DNA of 64,000 nucleotides from Saprospiraceae bacterium (GTDB taxonomy: Bacteria; Bacteroidota; Bacteroidia; Chitinophagales; Saprospiraceae), in contig JADJTQ010000002.1 of assembly GCA_016711125.1 (NCBI GenBank), positions 558,001 to 622,000 on the forward strand, given 5' to 3'. The position numbers and the translations under genes are program-made. Positions within the stretch are counted from its first letter, which is position 1. Each line of letters begins with the position of its first letter. Under the pieces are notes generated by a model. It had not been told where the DNA came from and did no database searches. It was given only the letters and a program-made list of their open reading frames with translations. Positions 1 to 8,031 of this stretch are shown piece after piece.

Positions 1-383
1 ATTTATTGGATACGGAGGCCAAAAAGTCATAGACTTCGGCATTGACCGTATTTGCTTTTGTAAGTCAGCTTCAGCACCCACTTCTGCTAGTATTAGATGA
101 TCGCAATGCACTGTCGAAGGAACAGCGGCAGTCTTTTACCTGCCATCATAAATTGCAACAAAGCCATTTGAGCGGTTGCATCTTGCATCGCTACCCGATC
201 GGGGGCAAAAAACACATAGTCTTTGCCACGGCTATAAGCCTGCATAGGAGATTCAATATGTAAATGGGTGTACAAAATTTTCTCGGTGAGCGTTAAGGGT
301 TTTCCGATCACCGCTCTTGCTTCTTTAACTTTGGATGGGAGGCTCTGGTAATAAGCCTTGATCATATCGATGTCAAATGCCAT
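1..383 (-). CDS. acn: Aconitate hydratase, N-terminal part (cut by window edge, two frameshifts)
   Basis: Aconitase interconverts citrate and isocitrate in the TCA cycle through a [4Fe-4S] cluster. The N-terminus is clearly of this family: AFDIDMIKAYY, GKPLTLTEKILYTHLH and FAPDRVAMQDATAQMAL are near-consensus. After about residue 82 the frame is lost, but the consensus continues in the next frame as TAAVPSTVHCDHLILAEVG, then in a third as KANTVNAEVYDFLASVSNK up to the window edge. Both breaks are explained by one missing base in a T4 run on the plus strand (134-137 and 56-59). Two losses within 80 bases of a TCA-cycle gene suggest sequence error more than decay. The rest of the gene lies outside the window. 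Confidence 0.88.
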
Positions 384-423
384 AATAATCTGATTCTATT
401 GTTGGTTCTTAAAAAATAGGCTT

Positions 424-431
424 CAAAAATA
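424..431 (-). promoter_or_regulatory. Bacteroidota -7 element upstream of acn
   Basis: On the minus strand this reads TATTTTTG, a full match to the Bacteroidota sigma-70 -7 consensus TAnnTTTG. It lies about 40 bases before the aconitase start. I see no convincing TTG-type -33 element at the expected distance. Confidence 0.5.
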
Positions 432-513
432 GTATATTTTACCCAGTGTGATCGTACTAACAAATCACTATGGAGGGCATACTATCAATTAAAACATGGT
501 TAGTCCAGGAAGG

Positions 514-2448
514 TTACGATGACTTGTTTTGCACCAGCTCAAGCCGATCCAGTAGCCGCGCGGTAATTCTTAAGAAGTCCATCTCCGTGATGATACCTAT
601 GAGCTCATCCGGTTCGTGAACCACTGGCAAAGCTCCAATCCTATTTTCGCGCATTAACCTCATGGCTTCTCTTACCGTAGTCTCGGGAGTTACCGCAATA
701 GGATTTGTAATCATAATTTCTTCAACAGTGATGGTTTTCGCTTCTTTTTTTTCGCGGAGAAGCTCACGTATGATTAATCGACTGGTGACTAATCCCAACA
801 ATTTACCTTTGTCATCTTCAACCGGCATATACCGTATTTGTCTCCAGTCCATCATCTCTCCCACCAGATCAATGATATCTTCTTTGCGAGCGGTAAATAA
901 GTCAGTAGTCATGCATTCACCCACTGTAAGCGTATGTGGTTTATACTCTGTCAGATCCCCCGTCTCTGGACCAGGCCAAAGGTGGATTGGTATTTCTTTC
1001 AATTGATTTTGTAAAGTTGTAGCAGTGATGATCGAAAGGGCTTCGTCTTTTCCCACTTCGTCGATCAATTTAGTGTAACCTCGTAAGAGCCACCGTGCGC
1101 CATTCATGTGTTTGGTAGCACGAGCCTCGATGACTCCCAAATATCGATCAATATCTTCAGGTTTTACCTTTTGAATCTCAAGCCCCCTTCGAGCTATTGG
1201 AATTAGTTCTGTTTTGACAAGGTCTATTGCCGAAATCTTGGTATCATCCAGCCAGGAAAAGGTGGTATCAATGCCGTAGCAAGCCGCTTTAAAAAAATTA
1301 TCTCGTGCCTCGGCAAATAGGATGTGTTTTGTGATGTCATCATATTTATCGTCAAAACCTACCATTAAACCCAGCCAAAATGCTGCGTTGGCTACTTCAT
1401 CAAGAACACTTGGTCCAGAGGGTAAAATTCGGTTTTCAATACGTAGATGCGGTTTACCATTTGCGGAAATGCCATAGCAAGGGCGATTCCAACGGTACAC
1501 CGTACTATTATGCACTTGCAAGGCCTTTAGCTTTGGGACCTCGCCATTCTGGATTTTCTTCAAAGAATCTTCCTGTACGTCGCTGCTCATTAAAACGCGG
1601 TACCGGGCAATGTCATCTTTGTAAATGTCTAAGATGCTGTCCTTCAACCAGGCATTACCAAAATCTACCCTGGGTGCTCGTTCTCTCATGTGTTTGTGAG
1701 ATGATCTGGTATCGATCGATTGCTGAAACATCGCAATGCGCGACTCATGCCATAATCGCCGACCAAATACGAGAGGGGAGTTGGCAGCAATAGCCAAAAC
1801 CGGACCAGCCAGAGTTTGGGCAATGTTGTACATTTTGACAAACTCATCAGGACTCACTTGCAGATGCACCTGAAAACTGGTGTTGCAAGCCTCAAGCATA
1901 GGTGAATCATGTTTGATGATTAATTCATCGATGCCCGTTATTCTTAATTCATATTCTGATCCCAGCAATTGGAGATTGATCGCATTCATCAAGGCTTTGT
2001 ATCGTTCTTTGGGAGTGAGGTTTGTGAGAGAAAGATCACTTTTACGTAGGGTGGGTAAAATGCCGGTAAGTAAAGGATAGACATTCAGACTTGCTAAATG
2101 ATCTCGAATGATACCTAAACGCTGCACCGTCTCTTTTTCAAGATTACTTAAGCAATCTCCACTAAATTCTTGCGGGGTCAGGGTGATCTCCAGGTTAAAT
2201 TGAGCCAGTTCTGTCTCAAGCCACTCGTACTCACTCATAAGGGCAAGAGCCTCAAGGGCGACATTAGCTGGTTTTTGATTCTGATCGATCAAAACCATCT
2301 CTTGCTCAGCACCGATTCGCCGGATGCCTTGTTCAAACCAGCCATTTTTAAGCATCTTCTCCAGTGCATGAACATCGTCGAGAAGAGATCTTATAAAAGC
2401 TCTTAGTTCTGCTTTATCGTTAGGCAAATGCACCTTTTGTTCACCCAT
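514..2448 (-). CDS. Glutamate-cysteine ligase-like (GCS2) protein with C-terminal CBS pair
   Basis: This 644-residue protein has an N-terminal and central GCS2-type ATP-grasp-like ligase region (about residues 30-480). It includes a glutamate-cysteine-ligase-like IGAEQEMVLID stretch near residue 46 and an RIENRILPSGPS stretch further on. Two CBS motifs follow, at about 509-565 (VGECMTTDLF start) and 575-630 (VEEIMITNP start). CBS pairs usually bind adenine nucleotides, so the ligase activity may respond to energy state (inference). Many Bacteroidota carry this fusion; the substrate is not established from sequence and could be glutathione-like peptide synthesis. It stands alone on the minus strand, 130 bases upstream of acn. 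Confidence 0.82.
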   Translation of the reverse strand: MGEQKVHLPNDKAELRAFIRSLLDDVHALEKMLKNGWFEQGIRRIGAEQEMVLIDQNQKPANVALEALALMSEYEWLETELAQFNLEITLTPQEFSGDCLSNLEKETVQRLGIIRDHLASLNVYPLLTGILPTLRKSDLSLTNLTPKERYKALMNAINLQLLGSEYELRITGIDELIIKHDSPMLEACNTSFQVHLQVSPDEFVKMYNIAQTLAGPVLAIAANSPLVFGRRLWHESRIAMFQQSIDTRSSHKHMRERAPRVDFGNAWLKDSILDIYKDDIARYRVLMSSDVQEDSLKKIQNGEVPKLKALQVHNSTVYRWNRPCYGISANGKPHLRIENRILPSGPSVLDEVANAAFWLGLMVGFDDKYDDITKHILFAEARDNFFKAACYGIDTTFSWLDDTKISAIDLVKTELIPIARRGLEIQKVKPEDIDRYLGVIEARATKHMNGARWLLRGYTKLIDEVGKDEALSIITATTLQNQLKEIPIHLWPGPETGDLTEYKPHTLTVGECMTTDLFTARKEDIIDLVGEMMDWRQIRYMPVEDDKGKLLGLVTSRLIIRELLREKKEAKTITVEEIMITNPIAVTPETTVREAMRLMRENRIGALPVVHEPDELIGIITEMDFLRITARLLDRLELVQNKSS

Positions 2449-2572
2449 AGGGTATCCTTAAAGAAATTTGATGTCTGTTAAGTTAGAGCAATTAATCACT
2501 TATTTGCAAGATAATAGAGAGGAATTGTGGTCATTGGCCATTTTGTTTCTACAAGAGGCATGACACATAATG

Positions 2573-2599
2573 AAAAAACCCCCGGCAAATAGCCAGGGG
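2573..2599 (-). terminator. Rho-independent terminator after the 76-residue gene
   Basis: On the minus strand an 8-bp stem (CCCCTGGC with GCCGGGGG, one U-G pair, 5-base loop) is followed directly by T6. Arms lie at 2579-2586 and 2592-2599, about 35 bases past the stop of the 2634-2864 gene. A T-run on the other side may let it work in both directions. Confidence 0.8.
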
Positions 2600-2633
2600 T
2601 CAATTTTTTTGAGATAGTTCCAATTCTTTACCT

Positions 2634-2864
2634 TCAAATGGCAAGTGCTGTCCTTCTACTGTAGTCCAGTATTAGGTCGATACACTTCTTAGAAGGGGCG
2701 AAAGTAACCTTAGGTAACTCTCTGGCCGTATTCTTTAGCATTTCAAATTCTTCTGCAAGCTCAAAATCGTGAGACATTTCTTCATGAAGTTCTCTCGCCT
2801 GAGTACGTGAAGTCTCATGGTAAACTAATCGAACTAAATCATTAAGTGTGTAGTTTTGCGTCAT
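2634..2864 (-). CDS. Conserved small hypothetical protein
   Basis: A 76-residue acidic protein with no membrane segment. It starts MTQNYTLNDLVRLVYHETS and ends in ILDYSRRTALAI. Short cytoplasmic proteins of this layout, with an N-terminal helix, an acidic ELAEEFEML middle and a C-terminal LDYSR-type end, recur in Bacteroidota and loosely resemble the N-terminal part of anti-sigma-like proteins (family recollection, not tested). Its own terminator lies just downstream and no gene is close upstream, so it is probably a single-gene transcript. Function unknown. Confidence 0.65.
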   Translation of the reverse strand: MTQNYTLNDLVRLVYHETSRTQARELHEEMSHDFELAEEFEMLKNTARELPKVTFAPSKKCIDLILDYSRRTALAI

Positions 2865-3035
2865 ACAAAAATCTTTGGTTAGTAAATATGCCTTATAAAC
2901 TTACGGTCTAATCGAAATATTGCGTACTGATATGCTCTTATTTGTTAAAATTTTTTGGCTCAACTTCCTCATATACAGAGCAATCTGTATATATTATCTC
3001 TGATGGGTGCAATAATGTTGGTATTTAAGCACAAT

Positions 3036-3380
3036 TTACAGGTCGGGTTCACCGATTTGGAGTTCCTTTGACGGATTCCAGAGTAACTCTTGAAAATGTA
3101 CAATTTGATGGTTGTAGATCACTATGCCTTCGCTTTCTAACCTTGCCTGCATCTGCTCAGGAGGGTTAAAGTGATGTCTGCCACTTAGTTCCCCCTTACG
3201 ATTCACTACCCGGTGTGCAGGGATACTTTGATCTGATGGGAGTTGTCTAAGGGCCCAACCCACCATTCTTGCCGAACCAAGTGCCAGATAATCTGCTATG
3301 TGACCATAGGTTGTGATACGGCCTTTTGGAATTTGCTTTGTAACTTCGTACACCCATTCAAAATAATGTTGATCTGCCAC
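3036..3380 (-). CDS. MGMT-family alkyltransferase-like protein lacking the acceptor cysteine
   Basis: The protein has the DNA-binding fold of O6-methylguanine-DNA methyltransferases: GRITTYGHIADYL, ARMVGWALRQ, then the active-site region. In true methyltransferases this reads PCHRV; here it is PAHRV (Ala55 counted from 3380), so it cannot accept an alkyl group. That makes it an alkyltransferase-like (ATL) protein, which binds alkylated guanine and hands it to nucleotide excision repair; uvrB is at 11858. I chose a GTG start at 3380. A TTG at 3404 is also open but would overlap the divergent gene starting at 3385. Confidence 0.85.
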   Translation of the reverse strand: MADQHYFEWVYEVTKQIPKGRITTYGHIADYLALGSARMVGWALRQLPSDQSIPAHRVVNRKGELSGRHHFNPPEQMQARLESEGIVIYNHQIVHFQELLWNPSKELQIGEPDL

Positions 3381-3384
3381 GCCT

Positions 3385-3942
3385 GTGAAACTGATTGCTA
3401 CCAATATAGGTAATTTAACGGATGCTCGATTCTTTGCTGCATATGCTCCCGAAGTGCTTATACTGCCATGGGCGAGTGGTCCGGCTTTGGCAAATGCTGT
3501 ACAATGGCTTGAGGAGGTAAAACCCTGGATTGAAGGACCTGAATGGGCAATACGATTGAATGATAAAAATACCCTTGAAGACGTTCTGTTAGCGGGGAAA
3601 GCTGAAATTAAAATACTCGTGCTGGAAGGAAATTATCTAAATCAGGTTTTAATGGATTTTGAATGTATACCTGAGATCTGCAATCAATCTAAAGAATGGG
3701 TGCCAGATCAGCAAGTTCGAAGAGTCATATTAAATGATGTTTCGCAGTTAGAAAGAATGGATCACCTAAGCCCAACTATTGATGTTTATCTGACAATAAG
3801 GGCCATTTCAGATTGGTACCATTTGAAGGCATCAGACACTAAAATTGACGGTATTGTACTTCAGGGTAGCCAGGAAGAAAAAACAGGTGTCAAATCATTT
3901 GACGAGATCCATGATTTGCTGGAGCTTTTTGACCTAACTTAG
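3385..3942 (+). CDS. Hypothetical protein, possible TrpF-like TIM-barrel
   Basis: A 185-residue soluble protein starting at a GTG four bases from the divergent GTG of the alkyltransferase-like gene. The first 25 residues (TNIGNLTDARFFAAY) resemble the KICG-x-T-x-x-DA start of phosphoribosylanthranilate isomerase-like proteins. Later strands (EIKILVLEG, VRRVILND, IDGIVLQGS) would suit a short beta/alpha barrel. The TrpF catalytic Cys is replaced (NIGN rather than KICG) and no other trp gene is nearby, so tryptophan synthesis is not claimed. Its last 9 bases overlap the convergent yqeY-like gene. Confidence 0.6.
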   Translation: MKLIATNIGNLTDARFFAAYAPEVLILPWASGPALANAVQWLEEVKPWIEGPEWAIRLNDKNTLEDVLLAGKAEIKILVLEGNYLNQVLMDFECIPEICNQSKEWVPDQQVRRVILNDVSQLERMDHLSPTIDVYLTIRAISDWYHLKASDTKIDGIVLQGSQEEKTGVKSFDEIHDLLELFDLT

Positions 3943-4380
3943 TTTTTGCCTAACCAGTTGAGCCAATAGCTTACCATCAACTCGGCCGGCAGCTTGAGCG
4001 GTTGCCTGCGCCATAACAGAACCCATATCTTTCATGGAGCTTGCCCCGGTTTGGGAGATAATCTGGGCTACCAGTGCTCTTGCTTCGTCCTCAGACATAG
4101 CTGCAGGTAAATAGTGCTCGATAATGGAAATTTCATCTTCCTCAATCTTAGCTAGATCTTGCCGGTTTTGTTTTTTATAGATGTCAAGCGACTCTTTTCT
4201 GGATTTCACTAATTTTTGCAGAATCTTAATTTCTTCGTCCGCATTGATTTCCCCTCCTGTGCCATCAGTCTGCTTCAGGAGTATCGCAGATTTGATCGCA
4301 CGTATGGCTCGCATTGCAGCTTGATCTTTTGCTTTCATGGCAGTTTTTAGATCTTCCATGATTCGACTTTCCAGGCTCAT
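3934..4380 (-). CDS. GatB/YqeY domain protein
   Basis: A 148-residue stand-alone YqeY-domain protein, the usual length for the family. Recognisable are the N-terminal LKTAMKAKDQAAMRAIRAIKSA helix, the IEEDEISIIEHYLPAAMSEDEA linker and the C-terminal MKDMGSVMAQ segment. The domain is the tail that GatB uses to bind tRNA; the free-standing protein is suspected to have a tRNA-related role, but its function is not settled. It lies 20 bases downstream of rsmA on the same strand, so the two are probably co-transcribed. Confidence 0.9.
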   Translation of the reverse strand: MSLESRIMEDLKTAMKAKDQAAMRAIRAIKSAILLKQTDGTGGEINADEEIKILQKLVKSRKESLDIYKKQNRQDLAKIEEDEISIIEHYLPAAMSEDEARALVAQIISQTGASSMKDMGSVMAQATAQAAGRVDGKLLAQLVRQKLS

Positions 4381-4400
4381 CTTTAATTTAAATTAGATAG

Positions 4401-5168
4401 TCACAAAGATATTAATCTATTGGTAAGCTCAAGAAAGTCAGATACAGATAGATGCTCTGGTCTCTTATTCAGGATCGGATCTTCAGGTTCAATGTGACCA
4501 GGCCAAATTGATTTAAGAGAGTTACGAAGCATTTTTCGTCGCTGATTAAATGCTAATTTAACCACGTGCTTCAATGCTTTTTCGGTCAGGGCATCTATTA
4601 CTACATTTTCCTTTGCAAGTAGTCTGACCACCGCAGATTGTACTTTGGGTGGTGGTGAAAAGCACTGAGGAGAGACCGTGAAGAGCAATTCCACGTGATA
4701 AAAAGCCTGCAGCAGAACACTAAGAATACCATAGGTCTTGCTACCATGATTTGCTGAAATTCTTTGAGCAACTTCTTTCTGTAACATCCCGACCATCTGG
4801 GGGATGTCGGTTCTATTTTCGAGCATTTTAAAGAGTATCTGACTCGAAATATTGTAGGGGTAGTTTCCCACCAAAATAAACTTGCCCGAAATATGCTCAG
4901 CCAGATTTAGTTTGAGGAAGTCAGCATGGATGATTTGAGTTTCGTGTTCGGAAAACCGGTCCCTGAGCACCTCGATCATCTTGATATCTGTTTCTATCAT
5001 TAAAAGATCGGGGTACTCCTTTAGCAAAAATTGCGTGAGCATGCCTTTGCCAGGACCAATCTCTACGACTTTACAAGGAGAATCCATAGCTACGATCGAA
5101 GAAGCGATCTTTGCGGCAATCGAGGGTTGGTTTAGAAAGTGCTGACCGAGGCTTTTTTTGGCTTTCAT
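4401..5168 (-). CDS. rsmA: 16S rRNA (adenine1518-N6/adenine1519-N6)-dimethyltransferase
   Basis: RsmA/KsgA dimethylates two adjacent adenines in the 3' terminal helix of 16S rRNA late in 30S assembly. The 255-residue length is normal. The start KKSLGQHFLNQP is the family signature, motif I is VEIGPGKGML (SAM binding) and the catalytic N-x-P-Y/F-type motif is NYPYNIS. The C-terminal half carries FSPPPKVQSAVVRL and the FNQRRKMLRNSL helix. It is transcribed away from pdxA from a shared symmetric promoter region, with the yqeY-like gene behind it. Confidence 0.96.
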   Translation of the reverse strand: MKAKKSLGQHFLNQPSIAAKIASSIVAMDSPCKVVEIGPGKGMLTQFLLKEYPDLLMIETDIKMIEVLRDRFSEHETQIIHADFLKLNLAEHISGKFILVGNYPYNISSQILFKMLENRTDIPQMVGMLQKEVAQRISANHGSKTYGILSVLLQAFYHVELLFTVSPQCFSPPPKVQSAVVRLLAKENVVIDALTEKALKHVVKLAFNQRRKMLRNSLKSIWPGHIEPEDPILNKRPEHLSVSDFLELTNRLISL

Positions 5169-5183
5169 TGTTGGGCCTTAAAA

Positions 5184-5223
5184 ATAATCTATCTTCGCCA
5201 ATTGTTGGCCTAAGATAGATTAT
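5184..5223. promoter_or_regulatory. Perfect inverted repeat forming a two-way rsmA/pdxA promoter region
   Basis: A 12-base arm ATAATCTATCTT at 5184-5195 is repeated exactly inverted at 5212-5223, 16 bases apart, in the 58-base gap between the divergent rsmA and pdxA starts. Each arm contains a TATCTT -7-like core (TATCTTCG towards pdxA, TATCTTAG towards rsmA). It therefore looks like two mirrored, overlapping promoters; a dimeric operator is the alternative. Confidence 0.5.
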
Positions 5224-5226
5224 ACC

Positions 5227-6309
5227 ATGCAAAAAGTAAGAGTCGGTATTACGATTGGAGATATCAATGGGGTTGGTTTGGAAGTGATTATAAAAAGCCT
5301 GTCGCACCCAAAGATTATGGATTTATGTATTCCGGTAATCTACGGATCCTCCAAAGTAGTCTCTTATCATAAGAATATAGTGCGACCTCACGAATTTAAC
5401 TATCAAAGTCTATCAACCGCTACGAACCTCAATGAGGACCGAATCAATCTGATTAATTGCTGGAACGAAGATGTCATGATTAATCTGGGTCAACCCAGTG
5501 AAGAAAGTGGAAAATTTGCCTACATCTCACTCGACCAGGCAACTCAAGATCTGAAAAATAATCTGATTGACGTCTTAGTGACAGCACCTATAGATAAACA
5601 CGCCATGTCATTGGCTGGTTTTCCTGCCACCGGCCACACCGAATATCTCACGGATCAATTTTCAGCCAGTGCAAATTTGATGCTGATGATCAGTGATGAA
5701 CTCAGGATAGGGGTAGTGACGAATCATATTCCGTTGGGCGACGTTGCATCAGCTCTGAGCCAAGAACTAATTATTCAAAAAACGCTACTCCTGTACCGAA
5801 GTCTCCAAATAGACTTTGGAATCGAAAGACCTTTGATTGCAATACTTGGATTAAATCCCCATGCTGGCGATAACGGCCTTATTGGCAAGGAAGAAGAAAC
5901 GATGATCAAACCAGCTATTGCCGAGTTAAAAAACAAGGGTCTGCTGGTTGGGGGGCCGTTTGCGGCTGACGGATTTTTTGGGTCTGAAAATTTTCGACAG
6001 GTCGATGGCATCCTTGCGATGTATCATGACCAGGGCTTGGTTCCGTTTAAAGCTTTGAGTTTTGGCAACGGGGTTAATTTCACAGCCGGACTTTCTATAG
6101 TTAGGACCTCTCCCGACCACGGCACCGGCAATAGCATCGCCGGTCAGAATATCGCTGATGAACGATCGTTTCAAAAAGCGCTTTTTTTAGCAATTGATAT
6201 CTGGCGAAATCGGATCAACTATAAGGAGGACCATAAAAACCGATTGAAAATCGGAACTGAGCTTGAGGAAGAGGATACAGACGCTGGACCAGAGGAGTTT
6301 TCGGAATGA
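5227..6309 (+). CDS. pdxA: 4-hydroxythreonine-4-phosphate dehydrogenase
   Basis: PdxA oxidises 4-phosphohydroxy-L-threonine with NAD in the DXP-dependent pyridoxal phosphate pathway. At 360 residues it is slightly longer than the usual ~330 because of an acidic C-terminal tail (LEEEDTDAGPEEFSE). Seen motifs are VGITIGDINGVGLEVI at the start, the substrate-binding ATGHTEYL, the ILGLNPHAGDNG loop and the metal-site MYHDQGLVPFKAL. Other pdx genes are not in the window. The dksA-like gene follows 64 bases downstream but has its own promoter-like element. Confidence 0.95.
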   Translation: MQKVRVGITIGDINGVGLEVIIKSLSHPKIMDLCIPVIYGSSKVVSYHKNIVRPHEFNYQSLSTATNLNEDRINLINCWNEDVMINLGQPSEESGKFAYISLDQATQDLKNNLIDVLVTAPIDKHAMSLAGFPATGHTEYLTDQFSASANLMLMISDELRIGVVTNHIPLGDVASALSQELIIQKTLLLYRSLQIDFGIERPLIAILGLNPHAGDNGLIGKEEETMIKPAIAELKNKGLLVGGPFAADGFFGSENFRQVDGILAMYHDQGLVPFKALSFGNGVNFTAGLSIVRTSPDHGTGNSIAGQNIADERSFQKALFLAIDIWRNRINYKEDHKNRLKIGTELEEEDTDAGPEEFSE

Positions 6310-6344
6310 ATGAAAGTGCATACTCACTTAAAAGAAAAAAAGAA

Positions 6345-6352
6345 TAATTTTG
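6345..6352 (+). promoter_or_regulatory. Bacteroidota -7 element before the dksA-like gene
   Basis: TAATTTTG matches TAnnTTTG exactly and sits 22 bases before the ATG at 6374. This suggests the start is the second Met (6374), because an initiation codon at 6350 would lie inside the promoter element. Confidence 0.5.
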
Positions 6353-6373
6353 CAGTCTTATAAAATCGGCGCC

Positions 6374-6745
6374 ATGGCAAAGACAACGGAAAAGACCAGA
6401 TATAGCGATGAAGAGCTTAAGGAATTTGAAGCTATCATAAACGAAAAACTAACCAAGGCAAAGAAACAACTCAGTTTTTATCTAGCCCAACTAGAAGAAT
6501 TGGCTGATAATCCAGACTCAAAAGTGAAGGGTCTGGATGATGGCATTGGGTCTATCGAAAGTGATCGCATTACCTCAATGGCTTCACGACAGCAGAATCT
6601 CATTCAACATCTTGAAAATGCTAAGATCCGTATAAAAAACAAGGTTTACGGGATCTGCCGTGAAACCGGGAAACTCATTAGCAAAGAGAGATTGAAAGCG
6701 GTACCTCATGCCACGTTAAGCATCGAAGCTAAACAAAAACAGTAA
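6374..6745 (+). CDS. TraR/DksA-family protein (reduced zinc-finger, Bacteroidota type)
   Basis: A 123-residue coiled-coil protein ending in YGICRETGKLISKERLKAVP and PHATLSIEAK, the signature of the Bacteroidota DksA/TraR-like group. The N-terminal two thirds is a charged helical hairpin (EAIINEKLTKAKKQL, SRQQNLIQHLENAKIRI), the part that in DksA enters the RNA polymerase secondary channel. Only one of the four classical zinc-binding Cys is present, as is usual for this subgroup. It probably modulates transcription initiation (inference). lspA follows 32 bases downstream; the two genes are commonly adjacent in this phylum. Confidence 0.9.
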   Translation: MAKTTEKTRYSDEELKEFEAIINEKLTKAKKQLSFYLAQLEELADNPDSKVKGLDDGIGSIESDRITSMASRQQNLIQHLENAKIRIKNKVYGICRETGKLISKERLKAVPHATLSIEAKQKQ

Positions 6746-6777
6746 AGCAAGGTCGTTAGTCCCTAAATGAACAGAGG

Positions 6778-7458
6778 TTGAGTTTATCTAAAGAGCAAAA
6801 GCTATTTCTACTGGTACTTATCGTACTACTTCTTGACCAGGCATCCAAAATTTGGGTGAAAACCAGCATGCAATATGGAGACCAGATTTCCATTTTTGGA
6901 CTTAGCTGGGGTTTTATACATTTTGTAGAGAATAATGGCATGGCCTTCGGGATCACCCTGGGTGGCAAGGCGGGCAAATTATTTTTAAGTCTCTTCCGGA
7001 TTGGAGCAGTTGGTTTTTTGATCTATTACATCCGCAAGCTTATTGATGCAGGGGCCAGCATCGGAGTTCTTACTTGTTTTGCCCTCATCTTAGCTGGAGC
7101 GATCGGAAACATTTTAGACAGTGCTTTTTATGGGGTGATATTTTCCGAGTCATCTTATCATGGTGGTCTTGCAGAGATATTTCCAAACGATGGCGGCTAT
7201 GCTGGTCTTCTGCATGGAAAAGTGGTTGATATGCTCTATTTCCCGATGATCGATACCTATCTACCTGATTGGTTACCGATCTGGGGAGGAGAACGATTTC
7301 AATTTTTTAAACCGGTATTTAATATCGCCGATTCTTCCATAAGTATTGGTATTGTCAGTCTTCTTTTGTTTCAAAGAAAATTCTTCAAAGCACCAATACC
7401 AAAAATAGAACAGCAGCCGAATACTCCGGCTGCTATTGTACCTGTCGAAGAAGAGTAA
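6778..7458 (+). CDS. lspA: Lipoprotein signal peptidase (signal peptidase II)
   Basis: LspA removes the signal peptide from prolipoproteins after Lgt has lipidated the Cys. Four membrane segments are visible, with the family boxes ENNGMAFGI, the first catalytic Asp in HGKVVDMLYFP and the second in FNIADSSISIGI. At 226 residues it is longer than enterobacterial LspA owing to an extra loop of about 40 residues before the first Asp, typical of Bacteroidota, and a proline-rich tail. The start is unclear: the open frame begins with TTG at 6778, whereas an ATG at 6767 (ATG AAC AGA GG) would read in if one base were missing. A perfect 8-bp hairpin at 7412-7434 is inside the coding tail. Confidence 0.92.
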   Translation: MSLSKEQKLFLLVLIVLLLDQASKIWVKTSMQYGDQISIFGLSWGFIHFVENNGMAFGITLGGKAGKLFLSLFRIGAVGFLIYYIRKLIDAGASIGVLTCFALILAGAIGNILDSAFYGVIFSESSYHGGLAEIFPNDGGYAGLLHGKVVDMLYFPMIDTYLPDWLPIWGGERFQFFKPVFNIADSSISIGIVSLLLFQRKFFKAPIPKIEQQPNTPAAIVPVEEE

Positions 7459-7518
7459 GTACCCTTCTTACCCAATTTGTTCTATTAAATCCTGGTGAAA
7501 GTTTCTGAGTGTTTAAAT

Positions 7519-7827
7519 CTATGGACGCCCATAGAAGTGATCGATAGCTGTTTCAGCGATTTCCAGAGTGCGATAGTTCAGGGTGTAATGGATAAACTTA
7601 CCATTACGCTCAGCAAATACCAAACCAGCCATTCTTAGGATTCTCAAATGTTGGGAAGTAATCGATTGCTCGATTTCTAGTGTGTTGTAGATCTTATTGA
7701 CGTTAATTCTCCGATGTTGATCTATAAATTCGAGAATTTTCAATCGAAGGGGATGAGCCAATGCGCGTACAATTTCACAAGAGAGGTCTAATTTCTCGCG
7801 ATTGAACGTAACCTTAGTCCTGTTCAT
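7519..7827 (-). CDS. ArsR-type winged-helix transcriptional regulator
   Basis: A 102-residue winged-helix protein. Its recognition-helix region IEQSITSQHLRILRMAGLV and wing ERNGKFIHYTLN are standard ArsR/SmtB features. The metal-sensing ELCVCDL-type cysteine box is absent, so this is not an obvious arsenic, zinc or cadmium sensor. It is a paralogue of the next gene (8032-8427), which shares the EQS-x-x-SQHL-x-ILR-x-AG core and the GKFI-YY/HY wing. No efflux or redox target gene lies beside it, so the target is unknown. Confidence 0.88.
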   Translation of the reverse strand: MNRTKVTFNREKLDLSCEIVRALAHPLRLKILEFIDQHRRINVNKIYNTLEIEQSITSQHLRILRMAGLVFAERNGKFIHYTLNYRTLEIAETAIDHFYGRP

Positions 7828-7910
7828 AAGTGTAGTAATTTTCTTAGTTTGAAATGCCTTAGTCAGGACAAATATGCATTAAAAAAAAATCATATACAAC
7901 ATTATCAAAT

Positions 7911-7947
7911 AAAAAAATGCTGTAATATGTTGGTATTACAGCATTTT
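7911..7947 (-). terminator. Strong rho-independent terminator after the second ArsR gene
   Basis: Perfect 14-base arms (AAAATGCTGTAATA at 7914-7927 and its complement at 7934-7947) flank a 6-base loop. On the minus strand the stem runs into a T-rich tract (7911-7917). It lies about 85 bases past the stop of the 8032-8427 gene and insulates the two regulator genes from each other. Confidence 0.75.
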
Positions 7948-8031
7948 AGTAAATCTTCGGAACAAAGTTGCAGTAAAACTGTAAGTGATTATGTACAAGT
8001 TCTTGATATCAAACGCGTTTGGTTTTATAAG

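Noticed and set aside
42..263. Plus-strand reading frame opposite acn
   Set aside because: Aconitase consensus on the minus strand covers this stretch in the shifted frames, so the plus-strand frame is a shadow.
3385..3942. Calling this gene trpF
   Set aside because: The catalytic Cys is missing, similarity is limited to the N-terminus and no tryptophan genes are near.
7412..7434. Perfect 8-bp hairpin as a terminator of lspA
   Set aside because: It lies within the coding tail, before the stop, and no T-run follows.
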